From Cryptomeria japonica (taxonomy: Eukaryota; Streptophyta; Pinopsida; Cupressales; Cupressaceae): DNA of 64,000 bases. This document shows, one piece after another, positions 21,771 to 33,505 of this stretch. The first letter of the stretch is position 1. Every line of letters starts with the position of its first letter. Below the pieces are notes generated by a model. The model was not told where the DNA came from, made no database searches, and was given only the letters and a program-made list of their open reading frames with translations. The stretch covers positions 481,513,900 through 481,577,899 of the forward strand of contig NC_081406.1 of the NCBI RefSeq assembly GCF_030272615.1, given 5' to 3'. Made by a program: the position numbers and the translations under genes.

Positions 21771-22552
21771 TTTAGATGGAGTAGTAGCCCAATGGTATTT
21801 GATGCATGTGGTGTTTAGGGTCCTAGTGAAAGGAAGCCACTTAGACCATGCAGCCTCAGAGCTACACAACAAAACACGTGCCAAATAAGGAAAGGGATGT
21901 GCAATGAACATAAAATGATATCTTTTACTACAATCCTCAAATGGAGGCTTCTACAAGAGTATGGTGATCCATGAAGGGGTATAATACAGAAATCTACAAC
22001 TCAATATCTCTCAGCTCAACTCTAATCAAAAGACTTCTCTAACGCTTGGTTCTACATGCTCAAATCTCTTAGACCTGTTAACTTCCAAAAGTCATTTCTC
22101 AATTCACAAGCTTGATTCTTAAAGAAACCAATTAGATGCCAAATCTCCACTGACAACATTCAAAACCACCTATGTTAACGGGTTCTTCTATTTAGGCCCT
22201 AGTGTGGCATAAATTTGGTAGAGTTCAGGTTTAAGTCCAGGACAGCCCTTGATTCACCTTGGGTTCGGCCGAAGTACTCCAACTATCAAAATAAGAAAAT
22301 TCAGCATGAAATCAGAAAACGAAAAAAACCTGTCATGAAATGCTTTGCCAGTACAAGAAGAAAGGAGGGTAAGGGGCAATCAGAAAATGTTGTATCTTGT
22401 TGGGTAAGGGAAAATCAGGAATCCCATCCATGCTTTTCCTAGTGTGTGTTGTCATCCACAATTGGGAATTCATTCCAAGACTAGTTTGGCATATAAAAAT
22501 ATTCATCCTATTCAGATCTGCTTCTCCTCTGGACCTTATTTAAAAATTCAAT

Positions 22553-23410
22553 ATGCTGTTAATGGAAGTCTGGAAGTCAATAAAATATTCCTTACCCATA
22601 ACTCAAAATCACAAAAAAATATCCCACCAGAGGGAGTTGGAGTTGGACCCTCCGCATGACATGGCTGTATTGGGAGGGGAGTCCAGGGCTCCTGGGCACA
22701 ATCAGCAGGTATTGTCCAAGACTCACGGTGAGTTGGGTGCTCTTGAGCAGTTTATGGTGGATATGGAGGTTAGTGCGTGGAGGATGGTGGCCTCATAACA
22801 GGAACTGGCCCTTGGAATAATGGATCAGTCAGTAGAGCACCTGCTCGCATTGGCTACAAGGGGCTGTGCTGAGGAGTTTGTGCGATGTTTTGACTCCTGA
22901 GGATGGCCTGCTAGGGAGACGCCTACCATGTTGGAGGAATGGAGGTGTCAAGAGCCAGTTGGGGAGAGTAGGACACACTCCTTGCTCAGGAGGGTTGAGC
23001 AAGCATTCCAGGATAGGTACTATGAGCTCCAACGGGCCCAACATTTAGCATCAAGGGCTAAGGCCGAGCGGGTGGCAGCTATTACAGCTCAGGAGGAGTT
23101 AGCCACTCGGATCCATATGGTAGAGGATGAGCTAGTTCAGCAGAGGGCTCGAATGATAGCCTTGGACGAGCAGTTGGACCACGAGAAGGCTAAGCGGGCA
23201 GCAGTGGAGGCTCGCCAAACTGCAGCTTTGGAGGAGATAGATAAGAAGCACAAGGAGGTTATGGAGGCAGTATTTATGGTCAAGACCGCTAGGGAAAGAC
23301 AGCAGTTAGCCGAGAGGGATCTACAGTGACGGACTCAGCAGATCCACCAGTTGAGGGAGCAGCTGACGACATCTACGCCAATTCTGCCTTCCTCATCAAG
23401 GTTACTCTCT
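22553..23410 (+). pseudogene. Coiled-coil ORF of gypsy G1
   Basis: A single frame with only three stops (near 22796, 22898 and 23327) spans about 285 codons. Residues coded at 22928-23329 form a long charged coiled coil rich in A, E, R, K and Q (RAKAERVAAITAQEELATRI is a sample), ending a few dozen bases before the polypurine tract. The Met at 22928 is internal to the older frame, so the original start lies upstream, perhaps near 22640. Its place between the pol position and the 3' LTR is that of an extra ORF. I recognise no enzyme; dimerisation or structural roles are guesses. Confidence 0.55.
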
Positions 23411-23971
23411 CGGCCCCTAGCTCCTTCATTTATTTTGTATAGTTGTATTTCCCAAATTGTTGTGTCGTCTGGAGACAACTTTATTTTTTGGGGGGACGAT
23501 GTTGTCGGGTAAATTAGTAGTTGTTAGTTGTTGTCGAGGGGTCGACGGTTAGCCAACGATTGCCGACGGTTGGCACTCACAGCCGGTCAACACCCTTATA
23601 TACGTCTATGTACCATCTTCGGGATATGTGATGTTAGACTGGAAATGTTGTTTTGGAGACACATCGTGATTTTGTGATCAATGAATATATCTGTGAGTTC
23701 TCTATACATTATGCATATGTGTACTATTATGTTTTACTTGCGTTCTATTATGTTTATAGGGTTGGGGGTGAAGGGCTCAATGTGATTTTTTGCAATGGGT
23801 TATGATTTTATGGTAACCTTGGTACCACACCTTGTTCGAAAAAGCATATGGGACCGAGCTGAAGACAAGTATCCACCTATCTTCGCAGTGAAATCTCTAG
23901 ACATACATATGGCTCAATGACTGATATGTCTTGCAAGACAGTGCAACCAAGGCATGTGTGCAAGGTTAACT

Positions 23972-25600
23972 TCAATTTTTTAACAACTCCTTCACAAGTT
24001 CATATTCTATTGCAAGAAGATCAACTACCTTCTTAGACATGACTGAGCTACTAGCTCCTGAATCTATCACGCAGTTGTGAACTACAATGCCTCCTATAAT
24101 TAAAGAGAGATAGAAGAGGGGAGGCTTACTAATTTTGCTTGAATCTTCTTCCTCCTTGGGTTGTACCAAACTAGTTGAGACTGCCTTCTTGCCGACCGTT
24201 GCCTCATCATTTGATTGGTTGATGTCCTTCAATGCCTCCTTAAACAAATCCCTTTGAGATGGGATGGAAAGAGCTTCCCACATAGTGACATTGAGATTGG
24301 CATTCTTCATTTGGTCAACTATGTTCAAACGGACACCAACTAATTTTGGAGGTCCCTTTGGAACAAGCTTGTCCTTGTTATTGAGGCGACCTAAGACAAC
24401 TGCCTCTTCCTCCCTTGAACGGAACTCTAACTTGTATCTTGGGCAGGTGCATTGGGCGTTGCAGCTTGGGCTGCTATTGAAGTTGTGGCACATTCTATCG
24501 CTCTCTTTTTTGCCCTTGTGGATTGCACATAGTATCACCACTTGTTTGGTTATACCATAGAATTTTGCTTCCGTAAATTGACAAAAGTAGAATCTCCTTG
24601 TATGTGAGCTTGATTACCAACGCTTGGCTGATTTGGATCATATTGTTGGCCAGAGGTGGTTGGCTCATTTTGCACAGCTAGAGCTTTGACAAACTCTCCA
24701 TTTTGGCATGCGCTTTGGTTGTGGGGTTGATTGCATTGTTGACACCAATCATGCTCTTCGACAAGATTGTTTTGCTTTGGAACTTTTGCCTGAGTTACTT
24801 GCAGTTGTAGTGTTCACACTATTCAAGGGCCTTGCATAATTTCATTGGTTTTGCCCTTGAAAAGATGGCCTATTATGTTAGTAATTCTGATTTTGTGCTT
24901 GACAAGGCCTACTATGCTGAGCCTGTTCCCTCTTTTATGTTACCAACTCATTGTTAAAGTTTTGCAATAGGGTCTTGACTTCATGGAGTTCATTTGAGGA
25001 TGAAGTGGATGTGGATGGTTGACTTGTAGATGCAATGAGAATAGGAGTCAAGCTAGGTTGTTAAGTATGAGATTTTGGGAATAGAGGCATTGGCAGCCTT
25101 GGAGTTATCTTCCTAGCCTGTATCAAACAATTTTCTACCCTTATGGCTACATCATACGCATCTGGTAGAGAAATTTCACCCATTGATTGTATCATGACAG
25201 CTAAATCACTATTGAGAACTCTTAGACAATACAAGAAGACATGATTGGGAGATGGCTTTACTAGAGCGGGGATTCTATCACATGTCTTTTGGAATCTGAG
25301 GTCGAAGCCTCCCATGAATTCATGAGGTGCCCTCTTGATTGTAGTTAGTTGTTCAACAGGTGATAGGTGATCAATTTTGTCTTCAAATTGTTCACATAAC
25401 TTCTCCCCCAACTCATCCCAATTGTGAATGGAGTTAGGCTGCAACCCTCTATATCACTACAAGGCTTTTTCTTTCAAGGATGTGGCCAAGAGCGTAACAG
25501 CAACATCATCCTTAGTGACATTATGGACGGAGCAGATGTTTGCAAAGTCTTGAATGTGCTCTATAGGGTGGTGGTTGTCTCACTAGTAAAATAGGGTATA
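23972..25600 (-). pseudogene. Gypsy relic G2 gag and protease
   Basis: On the minus strand gag starts near 25600 (HPIEHIQDFANICSVHNVTK) and continues open from 25444 to 25061 with MQPNSIHNWDELGEKLCEQF and a typical retrotransposon gag helix region. A zinc-knuckle-like CQQCNQPHNQSAC lies near 24700-24740. The protease frame (24541-23972) includes NCVIDSGASSSVMSKKVVDL, with the catalytic DSG intact. Between the gag and protease frames there are stops. RT and integrase are absent; the protease frame ends at 23972, close to gypsy G1. Confidence 0.82.
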
Positions 25601-27252
25601 CTTTTTAGTGCAGCCACTAGTATATCATTTTTTTGGGCTAAAATGAGAGGACTCCCCCATTGAAGGTGACAAAAACTTGATTTCTAGGGATCGCCATGTG
25701 AAACAATGGTCTATTGAAATGAGTAGTTGGAGCCCTAGACTGCAATGGCCTTGTGAATGGTGGGGTAGAACGAGACCTAGACGATAGACTACTTACAATT
25801 AACACCCCTGACTAGTGACAACAAGGGCCAAGCTCTCCTTCTTCTAGAATTGAAAATGGGAGCTCTAAAAATTGAAAGTTACCTCTAGAAGACGCCTTTG
25901 TTTGAATTGTGGGCATGAAATCCACAACAAGTCATGAACAAGAGACTAGATATGAGCAAAGTCGTCAAGTGCTTGAAGAGAGACCTCCTCATGGCCGAAA
26001 TGCTCAGTGCAACACTACATTCTTAGCATGAAAGTTGGAAATTTTAGATGGAACTACATAACCAGTAGATTTTCCTTTGAAGCATCTTGAATGCTTGGTC
26101 CCACCAAGTGTGATAGAAATTGTTGTCACAATAGTTTGTACCCTTGCTAAGCTATCAACTCAAAAACCTCGTGAAACATGGAGACAACCCCAAAGTGTGG
26201 GACCTTGCGCAAAGGGTTCAATCTCTAGAGAAGGTTGGCTTCCTTCCTAATCCAGGTGCAGGTGTTGAACCAACCCAACTCTTCAAATCCTACTTCTAAA
26301 CCTACTCTTAACAGCTTGAAGGAGAAAAGAGGTGAGAAAATGTAGAAAGTAAAGAGGTGATGCACCAAGATAAGAGATGTCTCTCCCCGCCTTGGAATGA
26401 CACAAAGAATCAATCAAAATACCCTAGGGATGCGAGGTTAGGGTTTGTCGAATGTCAAAAGGGAAGAAGGTTTCCCACGAGTAACACTCAGAAACAAGTT
26501 AACACAACACATATGTGAGAGAAAGCCAGGAAACACACACTTATCATTAAGGTAAGAAAACATAGACAGCATGTATAAGTCGAAGAGAGGCAAGAATGAT
26601 GATTTCGATTCATTCTCAGGCCAACGGCCAAACTTATAGCTACAGAAATGCAACAAATATAAAAGTCTTCAAGAGAAGTTAAAGAGCAAAAGATAGCTCG
26701 AACTAGTAGGGAGAGAACCCTTTACAATGAAGCCAAACAACCTAATTATAACAAACTAGTCGCAGAGAAGAAACCAATGGTCAATGAGGGGAAACCCTGA
26801 GTTTGGCGTGTACACAAGAATGTTAGTCTAAGAAGATAGAGAAGCGGCCAGGTCTAACATGATGGTACGTGCAAGAAACTTGACCATACCCTAACAAGGC
26901 AATCCCAAGAAGAAAAGTACTTCTAGAGGGTGGATTGCCTGACAATCAAGGTTAGAGCACACAGACCTGACATGAAGACCATCAAACAACCATAAATAGG
27001 AATGGTCTAGGACTCCACTTGATGGCAACCTACAAAATACATTAAATGCACCCCTATAGCTCCATGAATGAAAGTAGACAAGTTGCAGGAGATAGTGAAG
27101 CATTAAGATCGTTGAGTGTCGATCACACCATCTAGAAGTGTTGTTGGTCATCCGAGATAGGCCGTCAGGCCTTCAGGAAAACGCCGCTAAGGATGAGGAG
27201 TTAAGAACCCCAGAGCCCAAAAGACCAAAGCGATGAGAGGGAGGTGGGAGAA
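25601..27252. other. Probable 5' leader and LTR region of gypsy G2, borders unknown
   Basis: The minus strand upstream of gag contains TGGTGGGACC near 26100, a possible primer site next to a TGTGATAG terminus (26110). The rest may be LTR. No coding homology is seen, and the small open frames in this stretch look random. Confidence 0.35.
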
Positions 27253-27793
27253 GGATTTCAGGTTTCGGGGAAACAATCTAATAGTTACTAAAAGTGTACT
27301 TAAAGTGTAAGGGTTAGACCAATTCCCTGAAATCCAAAATCCGACAAAGGAAGGGATTTCAGATTTCTAGGTTCGAGGAAACAATCTAATTTTTACCAAA
27401 AGAGTAAGGGTTAGCTGGTTTCTTGAAATCCCAAATCCAACAAAGGGATTTGTTAGACCAATTCCCCGAAATCTGAAATCCGAGAAAGGGATTTCGGATT
27501 TCAAGGTTCGGGGAAACAATCTAACGCTTGCCAAAAGAGTAAGGGTTAGACCAGTTCACCAAAATCTGAAATCCGACAAAGGAAGGGATTTTGGATTTCG
27601 AGGTTCGGGGTTCGGGGTTCGGGGTTCGGGGAAATAGTCTAACGCTTACCAAAAAAGTAAAGTTTAGACCAATTCCCCAAAATCCGAAATACGACAAAGG
27701 AAGGGATTTCGGATTTTGGAGTTCGAGGAAACAGTCTACCACTTACCAAAAGAGTAAGGGTTAGATCAATTTCCCAAAATCCAAAATCCAACA
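27253..27793. repeat. Tandem array of about 105-bp palindromic units
   Basis: About five units follow one another. Each starts GGATTTCGGATTTC and ends GAAATCYGAAATCC, with GGGGAA paired to TTCCCC and TCTAAC to GTTAGA nearer the centre around a CCAAAAGAGT core. Each unit is thus one long imperfect hairpin. One unit has an inner GGTTCGG run repeated four times (27601-27630). One unit is shortened (about 27440-27490). Confidence 0.82.
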
Positions 27794-28496
27794 TCTTTAA
27801 AGGAAGAAGAATTGGTTAGTGGACCCTGAGGTATTGAAGGCAAGATGCAAGGATGGAGAGAGAACACCCGAAGTCCACCTTATGACAAAAGAACACTTAA
27901 GCATTTTCATGATTCCTTGACTTGGCACCTGATCAAATGGGGCAGAACTGGTCCATGGAATGTATCTCTGATTAGTTCCCACCGATGGACCAAGGATGTC
28001 ATAAAATCACAACAAGAGCCTGATAGACTTAGCGGAACTTCTATTCAAGATTAGTGGTCAAGGTAGGAGGTTGGATGATCTAAAGAAGTTTGGAAGTCAA
28101 CTAAAACTCTACAACTCTACAAAAATTGTAGGAAATCATCACAAATGCTGTGAACCTAGAACTTTTTTGGATTTTTTAGAGCACAGATGGTATGAACAAG
28201 GGAACAAAAAGGCAGAAGACTTGGGCGAATTCCCCAAGGGAGACCCATTTATGAATTTCTCAAATTGGTTATATATGATAGACATAGAGAAGTCAAATGC
28301 ACAAGGAGGCTAGGGGTCAAGCAATTGTTTTGCATTTTCAGGTTGAGTTCCAACTCCACCAATGCACAAACCGCAAACCTTTATTTTATTTACACCACAA
28401 CACACACCAATATTGTTGTGTTGATTAATGCTCCTCCATCAAAAACTTTGGGTAGAAAAAGAATGCACCATGAGCTCTTGATCATGCACATTCTAG
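27794..28496. other. Unassigned stretch, possibly 3' noncoding of chromovirus F
   Basis: It lies downstream (minus strand) of the chromodomain remnant. No LTR start or polypurine tract could be fixed. Short open frames at 27845-28054 and 28071-28313 have no recognisable homology. Confidence 0.35.
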
Positions 28497-29700
28497 TCAA
28501 CCTACTATAACTTGTCCTATTTGGAAAATTTTGATACACTCAACCACATCACATCCTCGACTCCATAGCCCTTCCACAAGATCAAATACCTCTTGTACTC
28601 CTTTTTGTGCACCTTCTTGACTACGGTTTTGATAAACTACTCTCTCCTCACATGCTTTCTTTAGCAACACTTGTCTCCAATCCACTCCAAAATTTATACT
28701 CTCTTCTATCTCTTCAAATTATCTTCAACATAAGGGTATAAGTCTATAATATTGACTATAGGTGATATATAAATCACTTCAAGCAACTCTATCTCATATG
28801 CATTCTTGTCGAATTTATGCAAGACCTTGCGTGGCTTGATCTTTCACTTCAATTTGTTATACATTCCCATAGGAAATCTCTCTTTCCAATATTTTTGTTC
28901 ACTGAGTTGCTACAAGTGAACTCTGCTTGCACCAAGATTAAGTTCTAGTGTGCAAGATTTTATCCCACCAAATATGGAAACAAGATTTTGTGGATCCTAT
29001 TTACCACCTTTGGTTTGACCATCTATTTTCAAATGATATTGCAAACTAAATTGCAATTTAGAACATCTTCCACAATGTCCTTCAAATTTGATGTCTTTGT
29101 TAGACACAAATGTGAAAAAACTAATTGTTTCCATATAAAACAGATTTTCCACTTGCGTAACATCATTAGTCTACTTGCATACAACAAATGTGCCATATTG
29201 GAAAAGCTAACTACAATCCAAGAACACAATCCATGCTCAATTGCTCTCGTTGTTGAAAGGTTGATACAACCCTATGTTTTGACTTATGCCTTTTGCCAAC
29301 TAGCAAATTCTATACCCCTATACGAATTTTCGCACATCCATAGACATGGATAGACAAATATAACCCTAACTTAGTTGCACCATAATCCTATCCACACCAA
29401 AACGACTAACCAAGCCACAATTATGCTCTACCTTGACCAAGTTCTTAAACCTTGATCCTTTGGGAATGCAAAATTACATGCCCTTAAACAAAAGCCCTTC
29501 TTGTAGCAAGTACTCCAAACAATGTGATAGATCTACGCATGCCTTCCATGCCTCCTTGAAGTCTTCATCTTGCACATACAATTTTTCCATGAAATCAAAA
29601 CCTAGGACTCCCATGCGAATCTCATTCAACATGGCACATCTTCAACTTAGTGTGTCTACAACTCAATTTGACCTCGTCTTATGCTTTAGGGCAAATGCAT
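28497..29700 (-). pseudogene. Chromovirus F integrase and chromodomain remnant
   Basis: From about 29620 downward the minus strand gives DEDFKEAWKACVDLSHCLEY, then FCIPKGSRFKNLVKVEHNCG, the zinc-binding start of a gypsy integrase, then GISQNIGLYQPF before the catalytic core, which is mostly lost. Near 28625-28530 it reads KEYKRYLILWKGYGVEDVMW, a chromodomain core with the aromatic WKGY. Several stops are present, so no product is expected. Confidence 0.8.
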
Positions 29701-30169
29701 AGCTCTACAAGAACTCTACCCATTTCATGTCATTGATTGAGCTTGCCTTAATTGTTCTTGAATTGCAATGTACAATCATCCATGTACAATATGAATTCCT
29801 TTGGAAACAAATAGTGCCTCCACTTCTTCAATACTTGTATGATCACATAGATCTCCTAATCATAAAGCAAGTCTAACCTACATGCATCATTCAGTTTCAC
29901 ATTAAAGTATGTGATCAACTTGCCTTCCTAACTCAACACTACATCAATTGCACTGCAATCTATAGGAAATATTTTGTTGGAATTAAGTTATACCAACACT
30001 GACTAATTCGTCACAATTTTCTTTAATAGCTAGATCCACATTCAACTATCGCAATCCAAACAAACTGCTTCCTCTCAATCCTCATTATCCCTATCATAGG
30101 TACACAAATTTTTCTCAAGTTCCTTGTGAGCTTCCCATAGAAACTTGCCAAACCATCAAAAAGGTGCAC

Positions 30170-30850
30170 TTAAAAAGCACTATTTGTTGATGGCCACTCA
30201 AGGATCGTCCTCAACTTATCAAGGTTCATCTTCAACCCCACTTGGGATACCACAAAAACCCAAGTACACCAGTTTTTTTCATAAAGTTGTATTTCCTCAA
30301 ATTTACTAACTTCTCCTTGTGCAAGCACTACAACACTTAACAAAAAAGGCTTCAATTTCTCGTCCAATAACCACATGAAGGAGCTTGGTGCATTTGTCAA
30401 ACCAAATGGCATCAATAACCATTTGTATAGTCCATCATCTTGAAGGTTGCCTTCCATTCATCACTTTCTCTAATCCCGCTCTTCAATTCAATCTTCATGA
30501 AATATCAAACTCAACTTAAACAATCCATTAAGTCATCTATGTATGTCAATGAGAATCTATGATAATGGTAGTTTTTTTATGGCCCTACAATCAATGCACA
30601 TGTTCCGGTCTCCTCCTTTCTTTAGTACTAGCACAGTAGGTACAGCACAATGGCCCAATCTTTCTATGATCATCCCTTTAAAAAGCACCTCCTCCACTTG
30701 CCTCTTCACCTCCTCATTCTCTTACAACATCATCCTACATGTCACTTTCTTTGGCAAACTAGATCCAATGATCAAATCCATCACATTGACTTATGTTATG
30801 CAAAAGAAGTAAACTATCAAGAATATCCTTCAACATGATATCCATGGAAT
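30170..30850 (-). pseudogene. Chromovirus F reverse transcriptase remnant
   Basis: The minus strand near 30720-30600 reads VEEVLFKGMIIERLGHCAVP and GDRNMCIDCRAIKK, the start of a gypsy RT. Near 30430-30360 it reads YKWLLMPFGLTNAPSSFMWL, the motif before the catalytic box. The YxDD box itself is lost by deletion. A later piece FVVSQVGLKMNLDKL matches the region before RNase H. Stops separate these pieces. Confidence 0.8.
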
Positions 30851-30862
30851 CACCCAATATCT

Positions 30863-31776
30863 TGTGATGTCCCCTTCTAGCTAGAGACATCACTCTAGCT
30901 TGTGATTAGCCTATCAAAGACCCTTGTAGGCTAGTAGGATTGGATAGAGGGTCACCTTGGCGTGGAGATCTTCCGGGGACAGAGCAGAGTACACTTCTGG
31001 GTTGCCAGAGTTTGTTTATGATGAGTTTTGCTTTGAGTTTGGCTTGGCCAGGCTATTTTTAGCAGTTGGAGATGGACCCCTGCTATTTTTAGCAGACATC
31101 ACGGTCAGATGGGTGGTCAACTGGTGAGCTTCAGTTTCAGACGGCATAGCTAAATTCAAAATATTCATGGAGTTAGACAAGTTTGAATAACTTAGCATTT
31201 ATTATTAAGTTGCTTCAATGTTCACCATCTGAGCTGATGAAATATTCAATGATATTTGGTTTCAGGAAGACTTCATTCAGAGGTCTTATTTACATCTAAT
31301 TGCGCAAAATTGAAGAATAAATTCACGGGAAATTATTGCAGATTTATTGAAGAAATTTTGGTGATTAACAAGTACGGTACGGATTGCTACAGTACCGCAG
31401 TACGAACTGCTACCGTACCGCGTGAACGGTAAAAAAATTTAAAAATTAAAATTTGCAGTTTTGCAGATTTTTTTCATCTACTGGGACAGCAAAAATCAAG
31501 TTTTTATCTTACATTGTAATGAATTTGTTTTTTCAGGCATATTGGCCATAGAACAAAACAAACATTTCCTTGATAGTTTCATAAATTATTTCCAGCAGTA
31601 ATATTATTGTTTCAGTATTATTTTAAGCATAGGAGTTTATTTCAGTATTGTATCATTGCTCATTATGACCAAAAAAACACAAAAAAATCCATAAACATTC
31701 AAAAACCAAAACAAATTCAAATCTACTGCATTCAAAAGAAACAGTCAGCAGAGGAGAGCCAAGTTGGGTTCTTACA
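30863..31776 (+). mobile_element. Solo LTR nested in chromovirus F, TSD TATCT
   Basis: It is 914 bp long, begins TGTGATGTCCCC and ends GGGTTCTTACA, with perfect TATCT duplications at 30858-30862 and 31777-31781. Orientation is assigned from the TGTGATGTCCCC start and could be the reverse. It carries a CG-containing block of GTACCGC repeats (31370-31430). Confidence 0.87.
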
Positions 31777-31899
31777 TATCTCCAACCCCCATATAATTTC
31801 CTCCATTGTACCTATGTTAAACCTAATTTTGCATTGCTCATTGACAACAACTAGTCTCCCTACACAACAGCTAAGACACATTGTATAGAATAGGATGTT

Positions 31900-32959
31900 C
31901 AATCCTCTTTAGGCCTAGTTTCCTACCAATTGACATAAAAATAAGATTTTGTTGTCACCATCAATAATCATTTTGCAACACTTAACTCTGATCTACAAAT
32001 GGTCCTAAACAAATTCTTCCTCTTTGTTGACTTCAACAATACACACAACCATGAATACTTCACTACACTCTAGTCCTTCAACTCCATTGACTAATTCAAG
32101 AATGTGCTACTTCCCATGCTACCTTGGGCAACATGCTTGCCTCTAATCTGCACCAATGCTATCCCATTGCACATGTGGGCACATAAACGAGTGATGCTTC
32201 TTTCCTTTGCATCTAAAGCATGTTCCAAAGAAACCCCTTCCCACTCACATCCTCTTCCTCAAAAGGTCTCATTTCTCCTAGGTGTGTTCTCTAACTTTGT
32301 GATGTGATTGCTTCCCCTATGTGCAACGTTTTTGTTACAAATTCAAATCTTCTCCTTCCCATGTCCTTGTCTATGACTATGGATATGATCCCATCACATC
32401 CATGCATGTCCCTTCAACTTTGTGCACTCTTATGGTCTTCTAGGTCTCATATTTAAAGTATTTCTCCAACTTTGCATCCAATCAATTAAATCCACTAGAC
32501 ATAGACTCCCTAGTTAGTTTGAGATGTCCATGTGCGGCTTGCCATTAATCCTAGGAAATGGCTCATAGCAATCTACCCCATGTTGGGTCTTCATCGAACT
32601 CATCCATCCACACGATAAGTGCCTTGTCATTGCTTATGTCTACATCCACATCTCTTGCCCAAGAATTCTCCATAGCTTACAATCTTGTTTTAAAATATCT
32701 TCTTACACCGTCCAGATCTGCTAACTTTGGGTGCTTGATTTCTTGCTTCTTTGAGCAAACCCTTGTATTCACCATTTTGCTTTCTCACACAAACTCTACA
32801 ACACACTCACTCAACACACCTACCCAACAAGCCTTATATTGGAAGATGTTTGCACCGAATTCTACCAACACTTGCAAATGTGGAAACTTCATAGGTCAAA
32901 CCCTATGCTGCTATCAAATGATAATCCCCACATCACTACTCCAAAAGGAAAGATCCTTT
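31900..32959 (-). pseudogene. Chromovirus F gag remnant
   Basis: The best landmark is the knuckle CFRCKGKKHHSFMC (C-X2-C-X4-H-X4-C) at about 32190-32235 on the minus strand. The rest of gag is too decayed to follow with confidence. It lies just downstream of the primer site, as gag should. Confidence 0.65.
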
Positions 32960-32970
32960 CTCTAATACCA
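32960..32970 (-). promoter_or_regulatory. Primer-binding site of chromovirus F
   Basis: TGGTATTAGAG on the minus strand, two bases after an LTR end reading GACTTGCATCA. It is one base off the initiator tRNA-Met complement TGGTATCAGAG. Confidence 0.65.
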
Positions 32971-33010
32971 ATTGATGCAAGTCACAATTAAGTGTCACAA
33001 CGAAGGGAAG

Positions 33011-33308
33011 CCTAAGACCTTTGTTGGCAATGACCCCCTTGATTTCCAAAATTGACCTTTGTTGGCAATGACCCCCTTGATTTATGAATTGACCTTTGCT
33101 GGCAATGACCCCTTTGATTTCCAAAATGAACCTTTGTTAGCAATGACCCCCTTGATTTCCGAAATGAACCTTTGTTGGCAATGACCCCCTTGATTTCCGA
33201 AATTGACCTTTGTTGGCAATGACCCACTTGATTTCCGAAATGACCTTTGTTGGCAATGACCCCCTTGATTTCCGAAATGAACCTTTGTTGGCAATGACCC
33301 CCTTGATT
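33011..33308. repeat. Left half of 38-39 bp tandem array
   Basis: About seven and a half copies of a unit reading AATGACCCCCTTGATTTCCG then AAATGAACCTTTGTTGGC. Some copies lack two bases (AATTGACC). The array stops at CCCTTGATT where the composite insertion begins. Confidence 0.88.
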
Positions 33309-33316
33309 CTATTGAA

Positions 33317-33441
33317 TGGACCAGCTAGGACTCGAACCTAGGACCTTCCATACATTGCTGGAGTGCTCTACCACTGAGCTACTGGCCCCTCTTGGACCAG
33401 TCCATCGTCGGTCCGGGTGTGTCTTCTTTCCAACACCAACA
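33317..33441 (-). repeat. 125-bp tRNA-like repeat, copy 1
   Basis: The 72 nt at 33388-33317 fold as a tRNA: acceptor GGGCCAG/CTGGTCC, D-stem GCTC/GAGC, T-arm CTAGG-TTCGAGT-CCTAG, with A-box TAGCTCAGTGG and B-box GGTTCGAGTCC. The anticodon arm (CTCCA... ATGGA) does not close around a 7-nt loop, so it is not a working tRNA. The repeat begins TGTTGGTGTTGG on this strand and ends GGTCCA, a TG/CA form, and is preceded by a purine tract AAGGGGGGC (33450-33442), as a 3' LTR would be. Confidence 0.78.
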
Positions 33442-33492
33442 GCCCCCCTTAAGCCACACCTCTCGTGTGATTGTGGCTCCTAGCCTGGACCT

Positions 33493-33505
33493 GGCTCTGA
33501 TACCA
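33493..33505 (-). promoter_or_regulatory. Primer-binding site next to 1067-bp LTR
   Basis: TGGTATCAGAGCC on the minus strand, directly after an LTR end ACATCAACA. It is a perfect match to the initiator tRNA-Met complement. Confidence 0.82.

Larger units (their letters stand above)
21628..23850 (+). mobile_element. Gypsy relic G1 with coiled-coil 3' ORF and 3' LTR start
   Basis: A plus-strand gag fragment near 21633 is followed about 0.8 kb later by a decaying coiled-coil frame, a polypurine tract (TTTTTTGGGGGGACGA, 23484-23499) and an LTR start TGTTGTCGGGTAAA at 23500. Pol is gone. The right border of the LTR is not found; a TATA-like TTATATAC lies near 23590. The end at 23850 is approximate. 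Confidence 0.65.
28497..32972 (-). mobile_element. Chromovirus F (Ty3/gypsy with chromodomain), decayed
   Basis: The minus strand carries, from high to low coordinate, a primer site (32970-32960), a gag knuckle, a weak protease area, RT, zinc-binding integrase and a chromodomain. This is the order of plant chromoviruses, whose chromodomain steers integration to marked chromatin. A solo LTR (30863-31776) interrupts the protease-RT interval. Stops and shifts are frequent. The 5' LTR adjoins at 32973; a 3' LTR was not found. Confidence 0.82.

Noticed and set aside
27601-27630. Telomere-like repeat
   Set aside because: The unit is GGTTCGG, not the plant TTTAGGG, and it is a local expansion within one palindromic unit.
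33317-33388. Functional tRNA gene
   Set aside because: Acceptor, D and T arms are good, but the anticodon arm does not close properly around seven bases and position 33 is C. The unit recurs as part of a 125-bp repeat, so it is a tRNA-derived repeat.
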